Shown piece by piece: positions 1-11,150 of a DNA stretch of 64,000 nucleotides; position 1 is the first letter of the stretch; every line of letters starts with the position of its first letter. The position numbers and the translations under genes were made by a program. The stretch comes from Acanthopleura granulata. Lineage: Eukaryota; Mollusca; Polyplacophora; Chitonida; Chitonidae. The notes under the pieces were generated by a model, which had not been told where the DNA came from, did no database searches, and saw nothing but the letters and a program-made list of their open reading frames with translations. The DNA lies in the NCBI GenBank assembly GCA_016165875.1, contig JABBOT010000007.1:23422531-23486530 (forward strand), read 5' to 3'.

Positions 1-154
1 GCATGAAACTGTCATTATAAGGCCTACCTGTATTTATCAGGCTGCCCCACAGATGTTACCAGACGAGTAACCACAGTTCAGAAATACCGGGCAGACTGGG
101 ACCTGTTTTACGGACAGGTTGTAGTCTTTCACTAGATGTAACTAACATGGCATC

Positions 155-563
155 ATGCCTCAACAGCATGCCTCAACAGCATGCCTCAACATCATGCCTC
201 AACATCATGCCTCAACATCATGCCTCAACATCATGCCTCAACACCATGCCTCAACACCATGCCTCAACATCATGCCTCAACATCTCATGCCTCAACATCA
301 TGCCTCAACACCATGCCTCAACACCATGCCTCAACATCATACCTCAACACCATGCCTCAACATCATGCCTCAACATCTCATGCCTCAACATCATGCCTCA
401 ACACCATGCCTCAACACCATGCCTCAACATCATGCCTCAACATCATGCCTCAACATCATACCTCAACACCATGCCTCAACATCATGCCTCAACATCTCAT
501 GCCTCAACATCATGCCTCAACACCATGCCTCAACACCATGCCTCAACATCATGCCTCAACATC
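155..563. repeat. 13-bp minisatellite with higher-order structure
   Basis: About 31 head-to-tail copies of a 13-bp unit, consensus ATGCCTCAACATC. Variant units end in ACC, begin ATACC, or carry an extra TC (15 bp). The 15-bp variant recurs at 272, 365 and 484, and the order of variants between these points is nearly the same, giving a higher-order period of 93 bp and then 119 bp (93 plus two extra units). The unit has no stop codon in any frame and 13 is not a multiple of 3, so all three forward frames stay open and give a 13-residue repeat (MPQHHASTSCLNI). I read those frames as artefacts, not a protein. Confidence 0.95.
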
Positions 564-1479
564 ATGTGTCATCATGGCAATTACATCTAACAAAACTTAC
601 ACCCAGTTTGCAAAAGGGGCCCCAGGAGACCATTGTGTTTTATTTGCCTACTGCATACAGTGCTGAGAAACCATTATAAAGGGGAAATTTAACACACACT
701 ACAATAACCTTAAAAACTGTGCAGGAAAAGCTCACTGTACCGGAAGTTTCTGTTCGCTCTACAAATATACAGATTGTGTCAAGAAAAAAAAACAACATTT
801 CGCTGCTGCTATTAACACACACTACAAGTTTTCTGACTAGAACTTACGCCATTTACTTACATACTTGTATGTTGTGAGTGATTAGTGCTAGTACCTAAAA
901 TTAGACATGAATGATCAATAGTTCAATGTCAACCACAAATTTTAACACACCAATAAATTTGCAAATGATTATTTTATGGCCAATATTTACTTTTATCTTA
1001 TTTCTCTTTTCTTTCAGTGGTTTGATTCCTAGTAATATTCTCAATTTTTATGAACAAATGCATGTCAGTTAACTGTGGTCAGGCTGGTGCTTGCGAACCA
1101 AGAGAGAAAAACACGTTATACTGTAGGCCTAAGCGTACACAAACTGGATGTTATATTTAGCATGTGTTTCAAGTGGGCTATCATTGTCTTTGTGCCAGTT
1201 TTCGTGGTCAGCAACGCAAATATTTCATATGACACGAGCTGCACATGACTGAAGATGCCACTTGGCTTTCTAGTGGTCTCTCCAAATCTCACCCAAACTT
1301 TTTCCAACTCTTTCCATCAAAGCCAACAGCTAACTTTCTACGTCTAATTAAAATCAGGCTGCGCACTGCCATCCACATCACAGAGCTGCTAAGGGGAGGT
1401 CACTCTCAACGTATGTCAACTCTTACAAGTACTATCTCCCTTCGAATGGGATATCCGCAGAAGTCCAAAGTGGGACATG
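564..1479. other. Unique AT-rich DNA, no gene seen
   Basis: No repeat family, tRNA-like sequence or recognisable coding exon. Short open frames at 640-822 (minus), 1116-1307 (minus) and 1245-1493 (plus) overlap one another and match no domain I know. Confidence 0.6.
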
Positions 1480-1617
1480 TGACGTCATTGTAGTGACGTT
1501 AAAGGTGCTACTACAACGTCATCAGCTCGACGTCACAGTGAGTACAACGTATACGTCACAAATGAAACCGTTCTACGCAAAATGATTGGCGTTGCGTAAT
1601 AAAGGACTTATGACGTA
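1480..1617. promoter_or_regulatory. Cluster of CRE/ATF-like motifs
   Basis: One full TGACGTCA palindrome (1480-1487) is followed by TGACGTT (1494), AACGTCA (1515), CGACGTCA (1528), TACGTCA (1552) and TGACGTA (1611), plus TTGCGTAA (1592-1599), which resembles a PAR-bZIP or C/EBP site. That is six CRE-type cores in 138 bp. CREB/ATF factors are known to bind TGACGTCA and half-site TGACG. That this cluster acts as an enhancer or promoter is inference; no adjacent gene was found. It could also be the remnant of a repeat unit containing ACGTCA. Confidence 0.35.
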
Positions 1618-1889
1618 GAAGTCCTAATTCACTGTAGCGACACCTGTGGGGCGAGGAAAATTCACCGACAGCCCATTCACCTGATATATATAATGATATA
1701 TATAAAGTTCAAGTGAACTCTTTATAGGATTGAGTTATTCTTAATAATTTTTCAATTACAAGACGCCGGTCAGGTTTATGATTGGAGGGAACCTGAGTGA
1801 CTGGTGTAAACCACGGAACCTCTACGTTTACCTTATCACAGTATGGCCTATAGGCCTACTGAGTGGGTCTAATCATGAGAGGGAACTTG

Positions 1890-1919
1890 TTATTTATTTA
1901 TTTATTTATTTATTTATTT
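1890..1919. repeat. (TTTA)n microsatellite
   Basis: Perfect TTTA tetranucleotide run. The same tetranucleotide forms the tail of minus-strand family A SINEs elsewhere in the window, but no SINE body follows here, so this is a free microsatellite or an orphan tail. Confidence 0.85.
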
Positions 1920-2084
1920 GGCCTATGACACTTGATCCCTTATTCTCCATCATAATAATTTGGAAAACTGGATAATCCCATCTTTTGTGACAATTTCTGT
2001 CAAGAAATGGAATAGTGAGTTCCGATGCCGGGTGTAAAATGTCGTGCCGGTGCTCATTGGAAACATTGAATCAAGTGAGAATAG

Positions 2085-2216
2085 AATGGTGTTTTATGCC
2101 GTACAAAAGAATATTTCATTTATACGTCTGCGGCCTGTAATATGATGTGAGCCACGACTTTCCGCGGATTGCTGGCAGACCTTCCCATGCACTATGGAGA
2201 AGAAGCCAGCATGAGC
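2085..2216 (-). mobile_element. Family A SINE, internally deleted
   Basis: On the minus strand this matches the family A 3' domain. On the plus strand it reads ATGGTGTTTTATGCCGTAC, then GAATATTTCATTTATACG, then GCTGGCAGACCTTCCCA and GAAGCCAGCATGAGC. The segment that normally holds the GGAAACCGGGCAGAGCC block is missing, so the copy has an internal deletion of a few tens of bases. The tRNA-like head is also missing and I see no clear target duplication. It is a decayed, old copy. Confidence 0.8.
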
Positions 2217-4322
2217 GCGCGAGAGGGGAACTAAGATACAAATGGGTGATCATGCATATGTATAGATATATACGCATACACACATGATCAAACAGATGAG
2301 GCAGTAAAGACAAGAAACCAAAATGATATGAATTAAACTTAAGCTCGTTTTATGAAGACTTCTTCTAAATGGTTCATCATTCAAAATCTAACCTCCACAC
2401 TTTGATTACCGCAACGTAACATATTCCGATAGAGAGTTATGGGATGGAGTAGTTATCTCCCTTCTATTGCAAGTTAATACTGACTCCGGATAAATTCCTA
2501 GTAATTTACGTCCCTTGTCCATTATAATTATTCGTGTCATTAGCATTCACATAATAGAGTATTGTTCACGAGAGTGTATGCCGCTCTTGCATGCATAGAC
2601 AATGGTGTACATTATAATGTGATAGGATTTGGCCACCCAAGAGCGACCTGTGGATGTGTGAATACATTGAAGGATGGACGGAAGGACGGACGGATGGACG
2701 GCAGGGCGAGTGTATGGATTAATGGGTAACGATATCACTTGGGTGACTCGTAGATGAACTAAATGGATGAAGCCACTATAGCATCTCCCAAGCGCTAACA
2801 CGTTTGCAAATTCCGGAGGTAAATCATCGTAATCTTGGTTGTTATAATAATGATTTGTTTGGTTGTTGTTTAACGTTATTGTCAAGATTATTGCTCTGAT
2901 ACATGACATTGGTTAGGGTTAAGGCCGAACTAATGAGGTGAACTATTGCAGGTTGGTTTTCATATGACAAAAACAATCAGAATATATCAGACAAATAGTC
3001 ATATCTGGAAAGTGATTATTAAGTTAGAACCACTGTTGCTAGATTTATGTTTGGTTTATTCTTTGGTTACTTGAAAAAAATAGTAACAAACCCAGTTTAC
3101 TCTCACTGATATAGGGTTTTAGACAAGTGGGTTTGTTACCAGAGATAGTTCGTCCCCGATTTGCACGGTTGACTGCAGACGGGCTCAGATGTATCCATGG
3201 TTGAACTGTTAATCAAGATCCGGAAAAAATAACAACAATTTTATCTCCAATCACAGATGTTTGTCAGTACACGGATATATATAATACCAAGGAACTAGGA
3301 CATGCAGGTGTCTCGTACGAAGTTATCCTAAAATCACGCCCCAATTTGAAGAATGGTTTCTTATATCCGTATTAGATATACCGCACGTGATTCTCATTCA
3401 CGATATATTTATTATTTGTTTATTTATAAATGTGTAATTTGATTGCTTTTTTCGAAAATATCTCAAACTCATTGTACTGAGGGCTAAATTTAGTATGTTC
3501 ATATGTACATACGTTTGTTAATGTACTCTTTGTCCTGTAATCCCCTTTAAGGAAGGAAAAATCCCTACAAGCAGCATAGATTCGATTCCGGCTGAAGGCA
3601 TTTTTGTCGCCATTATTATTCTGAAATATGAAATGCGGTCTCAGTTCTTCCGATCGATCTGATTATGAAAAATCCAACTACCCCTTGTCACTATATCTAC
3701 AATCTGCGGGAACACGTGTGAGTTTACACTGAATTTGTATGACCGGCGATGGTGACACCTTTAATTATTTATTTTGAAACCGCTTCCCATGCATCATAAA
3801 TAAATATAGAAGGAAGACTGATGGTTCACATTATCGGATATCAATTCTTAAACAAGGGACGTAATTCAGATAAACCGATAATGAAATGGACAAGCCCGCC
3901 TCCCCTCTATGATCAATTACACCTACATACGCCATAGTCATGTTACAGGCATGTGAAAGCGCACAGAACTGAACTCCAAAGGGTGCATACATTTTATTTC
4001 AATTGATATAAATTTAGGAGCCTTAATCAGTCAAATCATATTTAGGGTTAGTAATAGTTACTAACCGGTGAACTATAAAATTTCAGAAAAAAAATGTATA
4101 AACCATATGCAATGCCTTTACCTTGTGTTTGCTTCAGATGGGCACATGTATGTGATCTTAAAGCATGCATAGTCTGAACATAATCTGAACAAAAAATCTT
4201 CAATCTAGGGTTGGTAAATCCCCACAAAATTTTATTTTCACGAAAAATGTAAATGTAGAACGTTACATTAATCTGCCCGGTCTATAACAAATTAACAGCT
4301 GAACGTACGGGCCCATATGAGT
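2217..4322. other. Unique AT-rich DNA, no gene seen
   Basis: No credible exon; the 120-codon minus frame at 2547-2909 has no recognisable domain and overlaps the simple repeat at 2671-2702. A short tRNA B-box-like string near 3580 (GATTCGATTCC) may be a SINE relic but has no supporting flanks. Confidence 0.55.
2671..2702. repeat. Imperfect (GGAC/GGAT)n simple repeat
   Basis: A short tetranucleotide tract alternating GGATGGAC, GGAAGGAC and GGACGGAT, purine-rich on the plus strand. Confidence 0.75.
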
Positions 4323-4559
4323 TAAGCTTGGCATACACGAGCGCTGAAGGCGACTCAACTCAACTGGTCTTACACAGTTGGTGCCAGTCTCCGATGGTCA
4401 TAAAACTTTGGATTAAAACCGGCATACATGCACGCAACGACTGGGGCAGAACTCAAGTTGAGTCGCGTCCTCATTTTGCAAGCACGTGTGCTTAAGGCTG
4501 ATAGCAACAGTGAGGTTCAGTTGAGTTGGGTCTGAAGCTCTAGTGTATGCTGTGCTTTA
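4323..4559. mobile_element. Non-autonomous foldback element (MITE-like)
   Basis: The two ends form an inverted repeat. The left end reads GCATACAC (4331-4338) followed by GAGCGCTGAAGG and CAACTCAACTG; the reverse complement of the right end, starting at 4550, reads GCATACAC, TAGAGCTTCAGA and CAACTCAACTG. The pairing extends loosely outwards through TTAAGC/TAAAGC to about 4323 and 4559. A further AACTCAAGTTGAGT palindrome lies inside near 4451. The element is about 235 bp, has no coding capacity, and fits a MITE. I cannot identify the superfamily because no convincing target duplication is visible. Confidence 0.65.
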
Positions 4560-5279
4560 CAGAACCCAAAGGAAAAGTAGGTTATGATTCAACACTTTCA
4601 GCGATTGATACATTCTGATGTACCGTTCATTCATTCCATGTAACGTAGAAGGGATACTTGAAAAAGTATCTCAAAGTATATTATGTGACATGCATTATGT
4701 TGCTATATTTCACAGCTTGATTGATGGCTGCATTTTTTTTATTTTATTGAGGACTCTTTCATCGGATTTCCAGAATTACACAGAGAAATTTGCCACGAAA
4801 CAATCTGAAAAAAAAACAAAAAAAACGATGCCATCATACAGAAGTCAGTCTGTGCGATGTCATGGTATCTTCAGCAATTCAGTAATTTTGCTGCGCTTGT
4901 TAATCCTGAATGGTAGACGAAGAACACGTAACAACCTTATATAGCGAGTAAAAGGCATATACAGCTGCGCGGGTTGTCATGTGAGTATGATATCCACACA
5001 AAGACAATGAGAAAGTAAAACAATAGCTTACTGACGATATTTGAGAGAAATACAATCACTGGGATAAAATAATACATTCTTTCAAAATTGTAGATAGCCT
5101 GGAGGAAAGCTTTTAATTAAGACATTGGTAATTCCTAGTTTTCCCACAGGTCATTAATGTATGTGTTCTGTCAGAGCCTCTGTATCAGTTTTCAAACCAC
5201 CTTTTGCATGGCAAATGGTTCATACTCTGTTATGACACCATTTATGTGTCGCATGTCCAGCAAAGGGTTTAATCAAAAA
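4560..5279. other. Unique AT-rich DNA, no gene seen
   Basis: The 108-codon frame at 4618-4944 is interrupted by A- and T-rich runs and has no recognisable domain. No repeats recognised. Confidence 0.55.
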
Positions 5280-5357
5280 GGTTCCTTGTGGAACCTACAT
5301 AACAATAGCCCCTTGGCGTTCTTTGAAGAACCCACATTACTGGTTCTTTCGAGAACC
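5280..5357. repeat. Three consecutive small palindromes
   Basis: Three near-identical hairpin-forming sequences lie within 78 bp: GGTTCCTTGTGGAACC (5280-5295), GTTCTTTGAAGAAC (5318-5331) and GGTTCTTTCGAGAACC (5342-5357). Each has a 5-6 bp stem and a 4-nt loop. A single similar sequence occurs at 10164-10178. The regular recurrence suggests a small palindromic repeat or a MITE core; its identity is unknown. Confidence 0.7.
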
Positions 5358-6528
5358 GTTTCTTTATATAACAGTTATATAACATATAACAATTCTCAAT
5401 GTTCTCTAATTACAGATTTAAAGAATGTTTATACATACATACATCCATACAAATTATAATACACAAGCTAATGCATTTTGCTGGGCCAGTGTCCCGGGGA
5501 ATGTGTCGGTCTACCACAGAGCTATGTGACGTGTGTGGCCCACAACTGTACAATGTAGATAAATTAGATTGTTACAAATGAGTTTATGGTTACATTGTAT
5601 GTGTCAGATGAAATGAGGGCTGGGTGATTAGGCCAGGTAAGGGATACGAGGGTAATTACAGACCCGTTACAATCGCAACTTTAATTCCCTCTCCTTTCGC
5701 CGGCGTTCTCTACGCCTGGAGGGAATATGTACAGCATATTTCTTCTATTGTATATCATGTGCACAAGTTTGTTGTCGTTTTTTCTTCAGTGACTATCGTT
5801 TTGTTTCACGACAGCCTCCGAGCGATGCAGGTGTGCTTTGCCTGGAGGAAGAGGAGAGAGGAAAAAATACACACACACAATTTCCTTGAGGGGAAAAAAG
5901 CACAAGTTAACAGGGTGCAAGTTACACATGCGTGAAGAGCCAAACTTGACTTTTTACAAAGACATATATAGCCTGAGCTTTATGATAGATATCTTGAGCG
6001 TTTAATCATTACACAGACGAATGTGTACCTAAACCTCAAAAAGTAATTTGCTCGATTCCGTTGCTAAGCTAAGTAGAAATGATCTATATACCGATGAAGA
6101 TTTTAAAATATATCGCCATGCACACTTACTCTTACATTTATGAAACATTAATAATAGTTTATCTCTGAATGTAGGTCAGACGTTGTCGAATATATAATAT
6201 TACATATATAAAAATGGGAGTTTCTTTCAGTTTTGCCCAATTTATTGAGAATTCATGTATCCTCCACATTAGGTATTATCACATTTTTTAAGCGTAGAAA
6301 CACAGGGAATAGCTCAAGGGTTGAACAAGTGAATGTAGTTCTTGCGATAAGAGCTGCTTTGATGTCAAAAGATCTGTGTCTTAAAAGTGTCTGAATTGAT
6401 AAAGACTGAGATAGTCTGAATTGCTCTCCTAAATTGTGAAAATATTGCAGTGAATTAAAACCGATATTGTACATTTCGTCAGAATATACGGAAACAAAAT
6501 ATTTCTGTCGCTTCCACTTTGCCCGGTG
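5358..6528. other. Unique DNA, no gene seen
   Basis: Open frames at 5399-5581, 5624-5935 (plus) and 6253-6549 (minus) have no recognisable domain. One short peptide, NYRPVTI at about 5655, resembles a reverse transcriptase motif but nothing around it fits (see rejected items). Confidence 0.55.
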
Positions 6529-6685
6529 TGACGTCAGCCAAGAACACATGACGTCATAAATCGCTGACGTGTTAACACATATGACGCTGCCCTTTCAAAC
6601 GCTTTTGACGTCATTCCAGCATAAAGGCCTTACTCAACGTCACATCTGCCTGATTCGACGTCATACAGGGAATGTTATCACGTCA
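6529..6685. promoter_or_regulatory. Dense cluster of CRE/ATF-like motifs
   Basis: Three perfect TGACGTCA palindromes (6529-6536, 6549-6556, 6606-6613) sit with five variants: TGACGT (6565), TGACGC (6582), AACGTCA (about 6636), CGACGTCA (6656-6663) and CACGTCA (about 6679). Spacing is about 16-31 bp, close to one to three helical turns. This is the densest motif cluster in the window. CREB/ATF-type bZIP proteins bind such sites; that this is a cAMP- or stress-responsive control region is inference, and no gene start is visible next to it. Confidence 0.45.
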
Positions 6686-8959
6686 CATCAGGAAAATTTT
6701 ACGGACACAGCCGAAGAGTTTGTTTGTCAAGGAATCTTCAGTTATATGGGTTAAATAGTGCTATTCATCAAAATCCTTTTGAAACATAGTGTTAGGCTTA
6801 GTACCGAGGATTTCTTTCATATCATTGTAATATTTCGACGCAATTTGTATTCTGATCAGAGTGGCACTTTAAGTACACGGCGTTAAGAAAAACACACAAA
6901 CAAAGCTTTTGTTTTCTTCGTTTTCATGAAACACTGTTCTGTTCTTTTCTGTCAAACAGCTGGTGTCCTATGTTAGTAGCACCAGTACCAAAAAGTTCCG
7001 ATTCGGGGCGAACAACTTTAACGCCGTTGTATGAAGTTTTCAAAAATCAGCACATAACATTTACAGTGTATATGTAAATGAATAACATTCAAAATCAGTT
7101 AACATCGTACGGTGTAGGCTGGTTCAAGTTCATTGATGATGTTTAGTTGAAGGATGAGCGCTTTCAAGAATTCAAGCTTAAAGCTCGGACTCCCTGCTGT
7201 ACACTTTTAGGACCTTGACAAATACTGTCGCACGCTCGACTCCAGCTCGTTTTTCCCAGCTCACGCTTTTCATATATCTATTTATTTATTTATACGATTG
7301 TTGCTCAAATCGGTGGAAACCGGGGTATACTAGGCGTAACAACCGACCTTTGGCAAATTACTGACGACCTCTCTCATGTGAATGTGACGCATAGGGATAT
7401 ATGCACACAATATTATCGCAAGACAAATGGTCTTGAACGGTTGTAAGGCTGCGCACACGGCGCTGCACTAGTGTCGATGGCCGCATAGGTTTTACCATAG
7501 CCACAAACTGAATAAATAAAAAACGTTTTACGATGCATGTATATGACAGAGTGTTCAAATTTAGCGGTTTTATCATGTGTGATGTATCAGAAGTTTTAAC
7601 ATGTGGTGTGTTATATAGTGGTCATGAGATCAGGGGTTATAGCATATATTAGGTGCGCAAAAGGGTCTGGTATATTAGCGTTAACAACATTAATGCTTTA
7701 AATCTATATTTAACAATATTTCAGACAAAAATGCTCTGTATAATTATGCGTATAAATCGTTCATTATGTGAACAAAATGTCACGCTATATATGCATTATT
7801 ATGGTCCATGGGAAACAAACTTTTTGCTGTATTATTGCCACGGGCCTTGTCAAACTGATGTGTATCGATAGCTTGTACTTAAAGGACTCTCCGAGATTGT
7901 TATGCTGTATAAAGGCATGATTGTGAAAAGCCAGTGCGTAAAATAATCGTGAGAAGTTCCCTGTGTATGCCATTTCCGGGTTCAAGGGTCACTGCCCCGC
8001 CCCTATAGGCCTAGATACAAAGATAAGCTCGCATGGAGGCCAATCGATCACTATATAGTAATGCTCTTTATTCTAATAGATCAATATTCCATCAGGAGCA
8101 ATGAGTAGTCATTCATCGGGAGAGTCAGGTACTGTGGGAGATCTCGAGGTTCTCACAGATCAGTTTTTACTTATACCTAATTCTTGGCCCCAGGGCGTGT
8201 CCTTTTGTGCGTCCTGACCGTTGCAACATCGATTTTTTTTCTCACACGTCACTGACGTCTCATGATCTCTCTGACTCATATATATATAACCATTCACAAA
8301 TTTGCCCACAACCCTGTGTCACGTGATATGTTTACCTTGACGTCTGCACCTGTCAAGTTCCGGTCAATGGAATCCAGTCAGTTGAGTGGTGTCAAATCAG
8401 AGATACGATCTGGTCACCTTGTTCCGCGCCTTCTGGGTGCTGATGACTGGCCGGAGGGGGAGAATGGACTGTCCAGCGAAGGCCGGTCCCACGGACCCTC
8501 TGACCACTGACCATGCACCGTGCGCATAACCTTTTATAAAGCCACGATATGTGCCAAACTGCTTGAAGTAAGTTCTCGAATCTTTCCTGCAACCCACTGT
8601 CGCAATGCTGTCTTAAGGTGAGTTACAACATAGCTGGATGGCTAGGGACAAACGACCATAAGACTTGCCCTCAAGGATATCAATGGAAAACCCCTAAAAC
8701 TGTCTAAACTTGGACGTCTTAGAAACTGCTGAGTGTTGCTAGACCATATGGGCATATGACAAATAAAGCCGAAGTTGTCAGTAAAACGATATAATTAAAT
8801 TACAACACTGGGAAAATAGAGCGTACGTCTTCAAAATCCCAACAGGAAGTGATTTCCATAATATTACTACTTTTTCATGCCCTTTTTCAGAATATCTACA
8901 TAGAGAGCGCAGCGCACTTTGACGGATAATGAGAAACCAAAATACCGGAAGAAAAGCCG
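6686..8959. other. Unique AT-rich DNA, no gene seen
   Basis: No supported gene. Short frames overlap on both strands (for example 8262-8510 plus against 8392-8597 minus). A TTTA-rich stretch at 7270-7293 followed by diverged sequence could be an old minus-strand SINE tail but is too weak to call. Confidence 0.55.
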
Positions 8960-9045
8960 CATGCATAGGATGGGCACATGAAGGATTCGAACTCGCAACT
9001 TTGATTCTCTGTTATCTTTTAAAGGCTAAATGTTTTAGCTTACAT
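8960..9045 (-). repeat. tRNA-like (SINE head?) remnant
   Basis: On the minus strand GAGTTCGAATCC (complement of 8983-8994) matches a RNA polymerase III B box. No complete cloverleaf can be folded around it, so it is more likely a decayed tRNA-derived SINE head than a tRNA gene. Confidence 0.3.
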
Positions 9046-10163
9046 CACTTTAAGTGTACATAAGGTCAAATAAGGACGTATTGTGGTGGGCTAATATTCG
9101 CGCTTCCACGGTAGATACCCCTCGCAGCGTGTTATATCAGAACACCGATGTAATTTAATAAGAACACGATATACAGTGACAGTTTAATTGGTCTTACACC
9201 ACCCTACAGCAATATATCTCTTTTACATTAGAGAAAGACTTTGTCAAATTTACACCAAAGAGCACAGCATTTCCTCAGAACAAATCAGTTACGTCCGGTG
9301 TTTACAGGTTTTCTGCAAAGGTGTGAGGTACATAGCTTTTTGCTCTCTTTGTTCAACTATTAACCTGGAATTACAAGAACCTTAGGGAGAAAACCACCCA
9401 GATAATTTCAAAAGACGGGATACATCACATGTGACAAAACATATGGCCTTATCGTCTTTTGTGTGGGAAAAGGTGTTAATGTGACGCCATTTGTTTTGAA
9501 GCTGTTTGATATAGATCCAGTGTGTGGACATGCATCCGAATTAGTCGGGAATAAAAGCGATTTGCCATCGCAATTAACGCGTGGTTAAATGTTAAGTCAT
9601 GTGTGAACGGTGAATTGAGAAGGGAAAAAGTTGATTTTACCCTGAAAAACCTTGTGTTTATTGTTGACCTCCAGGCAACGGTGATGTGTAATTGTCCGAA
9701 TTAGTACATTCCAAAACTCTGATCTGTTCTCTCGATTTTTTTCTTTCTTTCTTGCTTTCTTTTTATTTTTTTTATTTTTTTTTTGTGCACGATATATGGC
9801 AATTAGGGAGCCAACCATAGGCAAAAAGCCAATTCGTGTGTATGTAATTGTCGGTGACCGAGTACATGCTGACGTATGACAGGTGTGTTGAGCTTCCTTC
9901 CTACATCAGGTTGATGTCAGCGCGATGATATATTGCACTCAGGTGTAAGTTTCGCCCCCGGGACGCCGTACTTTCCCCGGCAGTTTGTCAGTCTCACTTC
10001 TCGGCCCTCCAACGTGGAGAAAATCTGACGTCACAACAGAAATCTGGTGATGTAAGCGCACATCGCGTGTCGAGGATAATGTCTCAGGAGCTCACGACCT
10101 CCATGTTCAACAAAGTTGTATAACACTTGACACTATTATAAAGATGGCTGGTCTTGGGCAAAT
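9046..10163. other. Unique DNA, no gene seen
   Basis: Contains a T-rich tract at about 9736-9784, which creates a lysine-rich open frame on the minus strand, and one isolated TGACGTCA near 10027. Nothing else recognised. Confidence 0.5.
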
Positions 10164-10178
10164 GGTTCCTCGTGGAAC
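10164..10178. repeat. Single small palindrome
   Basis: GGTTCCTCGTGGAAC, the same type of hairpin as the three at 5280-5357. Confidence 0.6.
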
Positions 10179-10640
10179 AAAGTCTCTCTTGATAGGTGAA
10201 TCGTAGTATGTTTACGGTCAGACTTGAGAAGAATGGAAGCTATCAAGCCAATCTGCTTGTACCCACCTGTACACTCAGTATAACCACGGAGTCAGAGGGT
10301 TAGAGGCGGTTTACCCCACGCAGTCAGCGAAAAGAAATTACTAATAAACAAACACAAATTACAGTTACTTAGGAGAGATACACCTAAACATTATGTCCCA
10401 AACAGAAGAAATTTACATAAATATCTGGCCTCCTTTAGGGGAAATCTGGCAAAAACCTGGCCCGTCAATATATATCTCTACACCTGCAACCTGGTTCACC
10501 CGTGTGTTTAATCGCATTAAATTCAAATATCTCAGTTAAATCAACCGAAAGTGTCAGATAATTTATGATCATTGGTGGTCTTTAGCACATGTATGTCCAT
10601 AGGGTGATTCAGGTGACAATATACATAGCAATGGAGTGTA

Positions 10641-10712
10641 TTGGCCGAGGGGTTAAGGCATACGCATGGCACAACTGTGGTCCGGGCTCAGTCCCAACTT
10701 GCGATCACGCTT
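10641..10712 (+). repeat. tRNA-derived SINE head fragment
   Basis: TGGCCGAGGGGTTAAGGC resembles a tRNA A box (Leu/Ser type), followed 40 bp later by GGGCTCAGTCCC, a degenerate B box. The spacing suits a tRNA-derived promoter, but the stems do not pair well enough for a functional tRNA. It differs from the family A head, so it may be a different SINE family. Confidence 0.5.
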
Positions 10713-11085
10713 AACATTTTAAAATTGTCAATATCCTTGGCCCCAAGCACGAGGGATAGACCTAAAATCGGTCGGTCCAATGTCAGTTTGTTGCATGTGG
10801 CTTACCAGGTGAGGTATCATGCTGTTTTGGACATGGTATTCCAGAAAGTTTAGCATTATAATATTGTCAAAATTGAAACCAGCTACAAGGTGTTTACAAC
10901 TGCCTTTTTGTCTTGCGCTGTAGTTCAAAAGCTGATTATACTGACTGTAAAAGGAGAGTCTCATGGATATATTTGTGATTTGAGCCCCTTGTCTAGTACA
11001 CAAACTTCTTGATGTCAGATTAAAATATACTTGACTAAACATCCATTATTTTCTTCACCCACGCCTTGATATACTAACGGATTAG

Positions 11086-11150
11086 GGGCCTCCGTGGTCG
11101 AGGTGAATAGCGTGATAGTGCAGCGTAATGATCCAGGTGCCCATCCAAAA
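11086..11150 (+). mobile_element. Family A SINE, head only
   Basis: GGGGCCTCCGTGGTCGAGG begins the family A tRNA-like head, followed by AGCGTAATGATCCAGGTGCC. Similarity stops before the central domain, so only the 5' part survives. Confidence 0.7.

Noticed and set aside
147..679. Three overlapping forward open frames of 147-174 codons
   Set aside because: They consist of the 13-bp minisatellite read in its three frames; the unit simply lacks stop codons.
2547..2909. 120-codon minus-strand frame
   Set aside because: Overlaps a simple repeat and has no recognisable domain.
2911..2924. Telomere-like GGTTAGGGTTAAGG
   Set aside because: Fewer than two full TTAGGG units and no array; chance.
5624..5935. 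Reverse transcriptase-like NYRPVTI peptide
   Set aside because: Only about seven residues fit the LINE motif; the rest of the frame shows none of the other reverse transcriptase blocks and no FADD/YADD.
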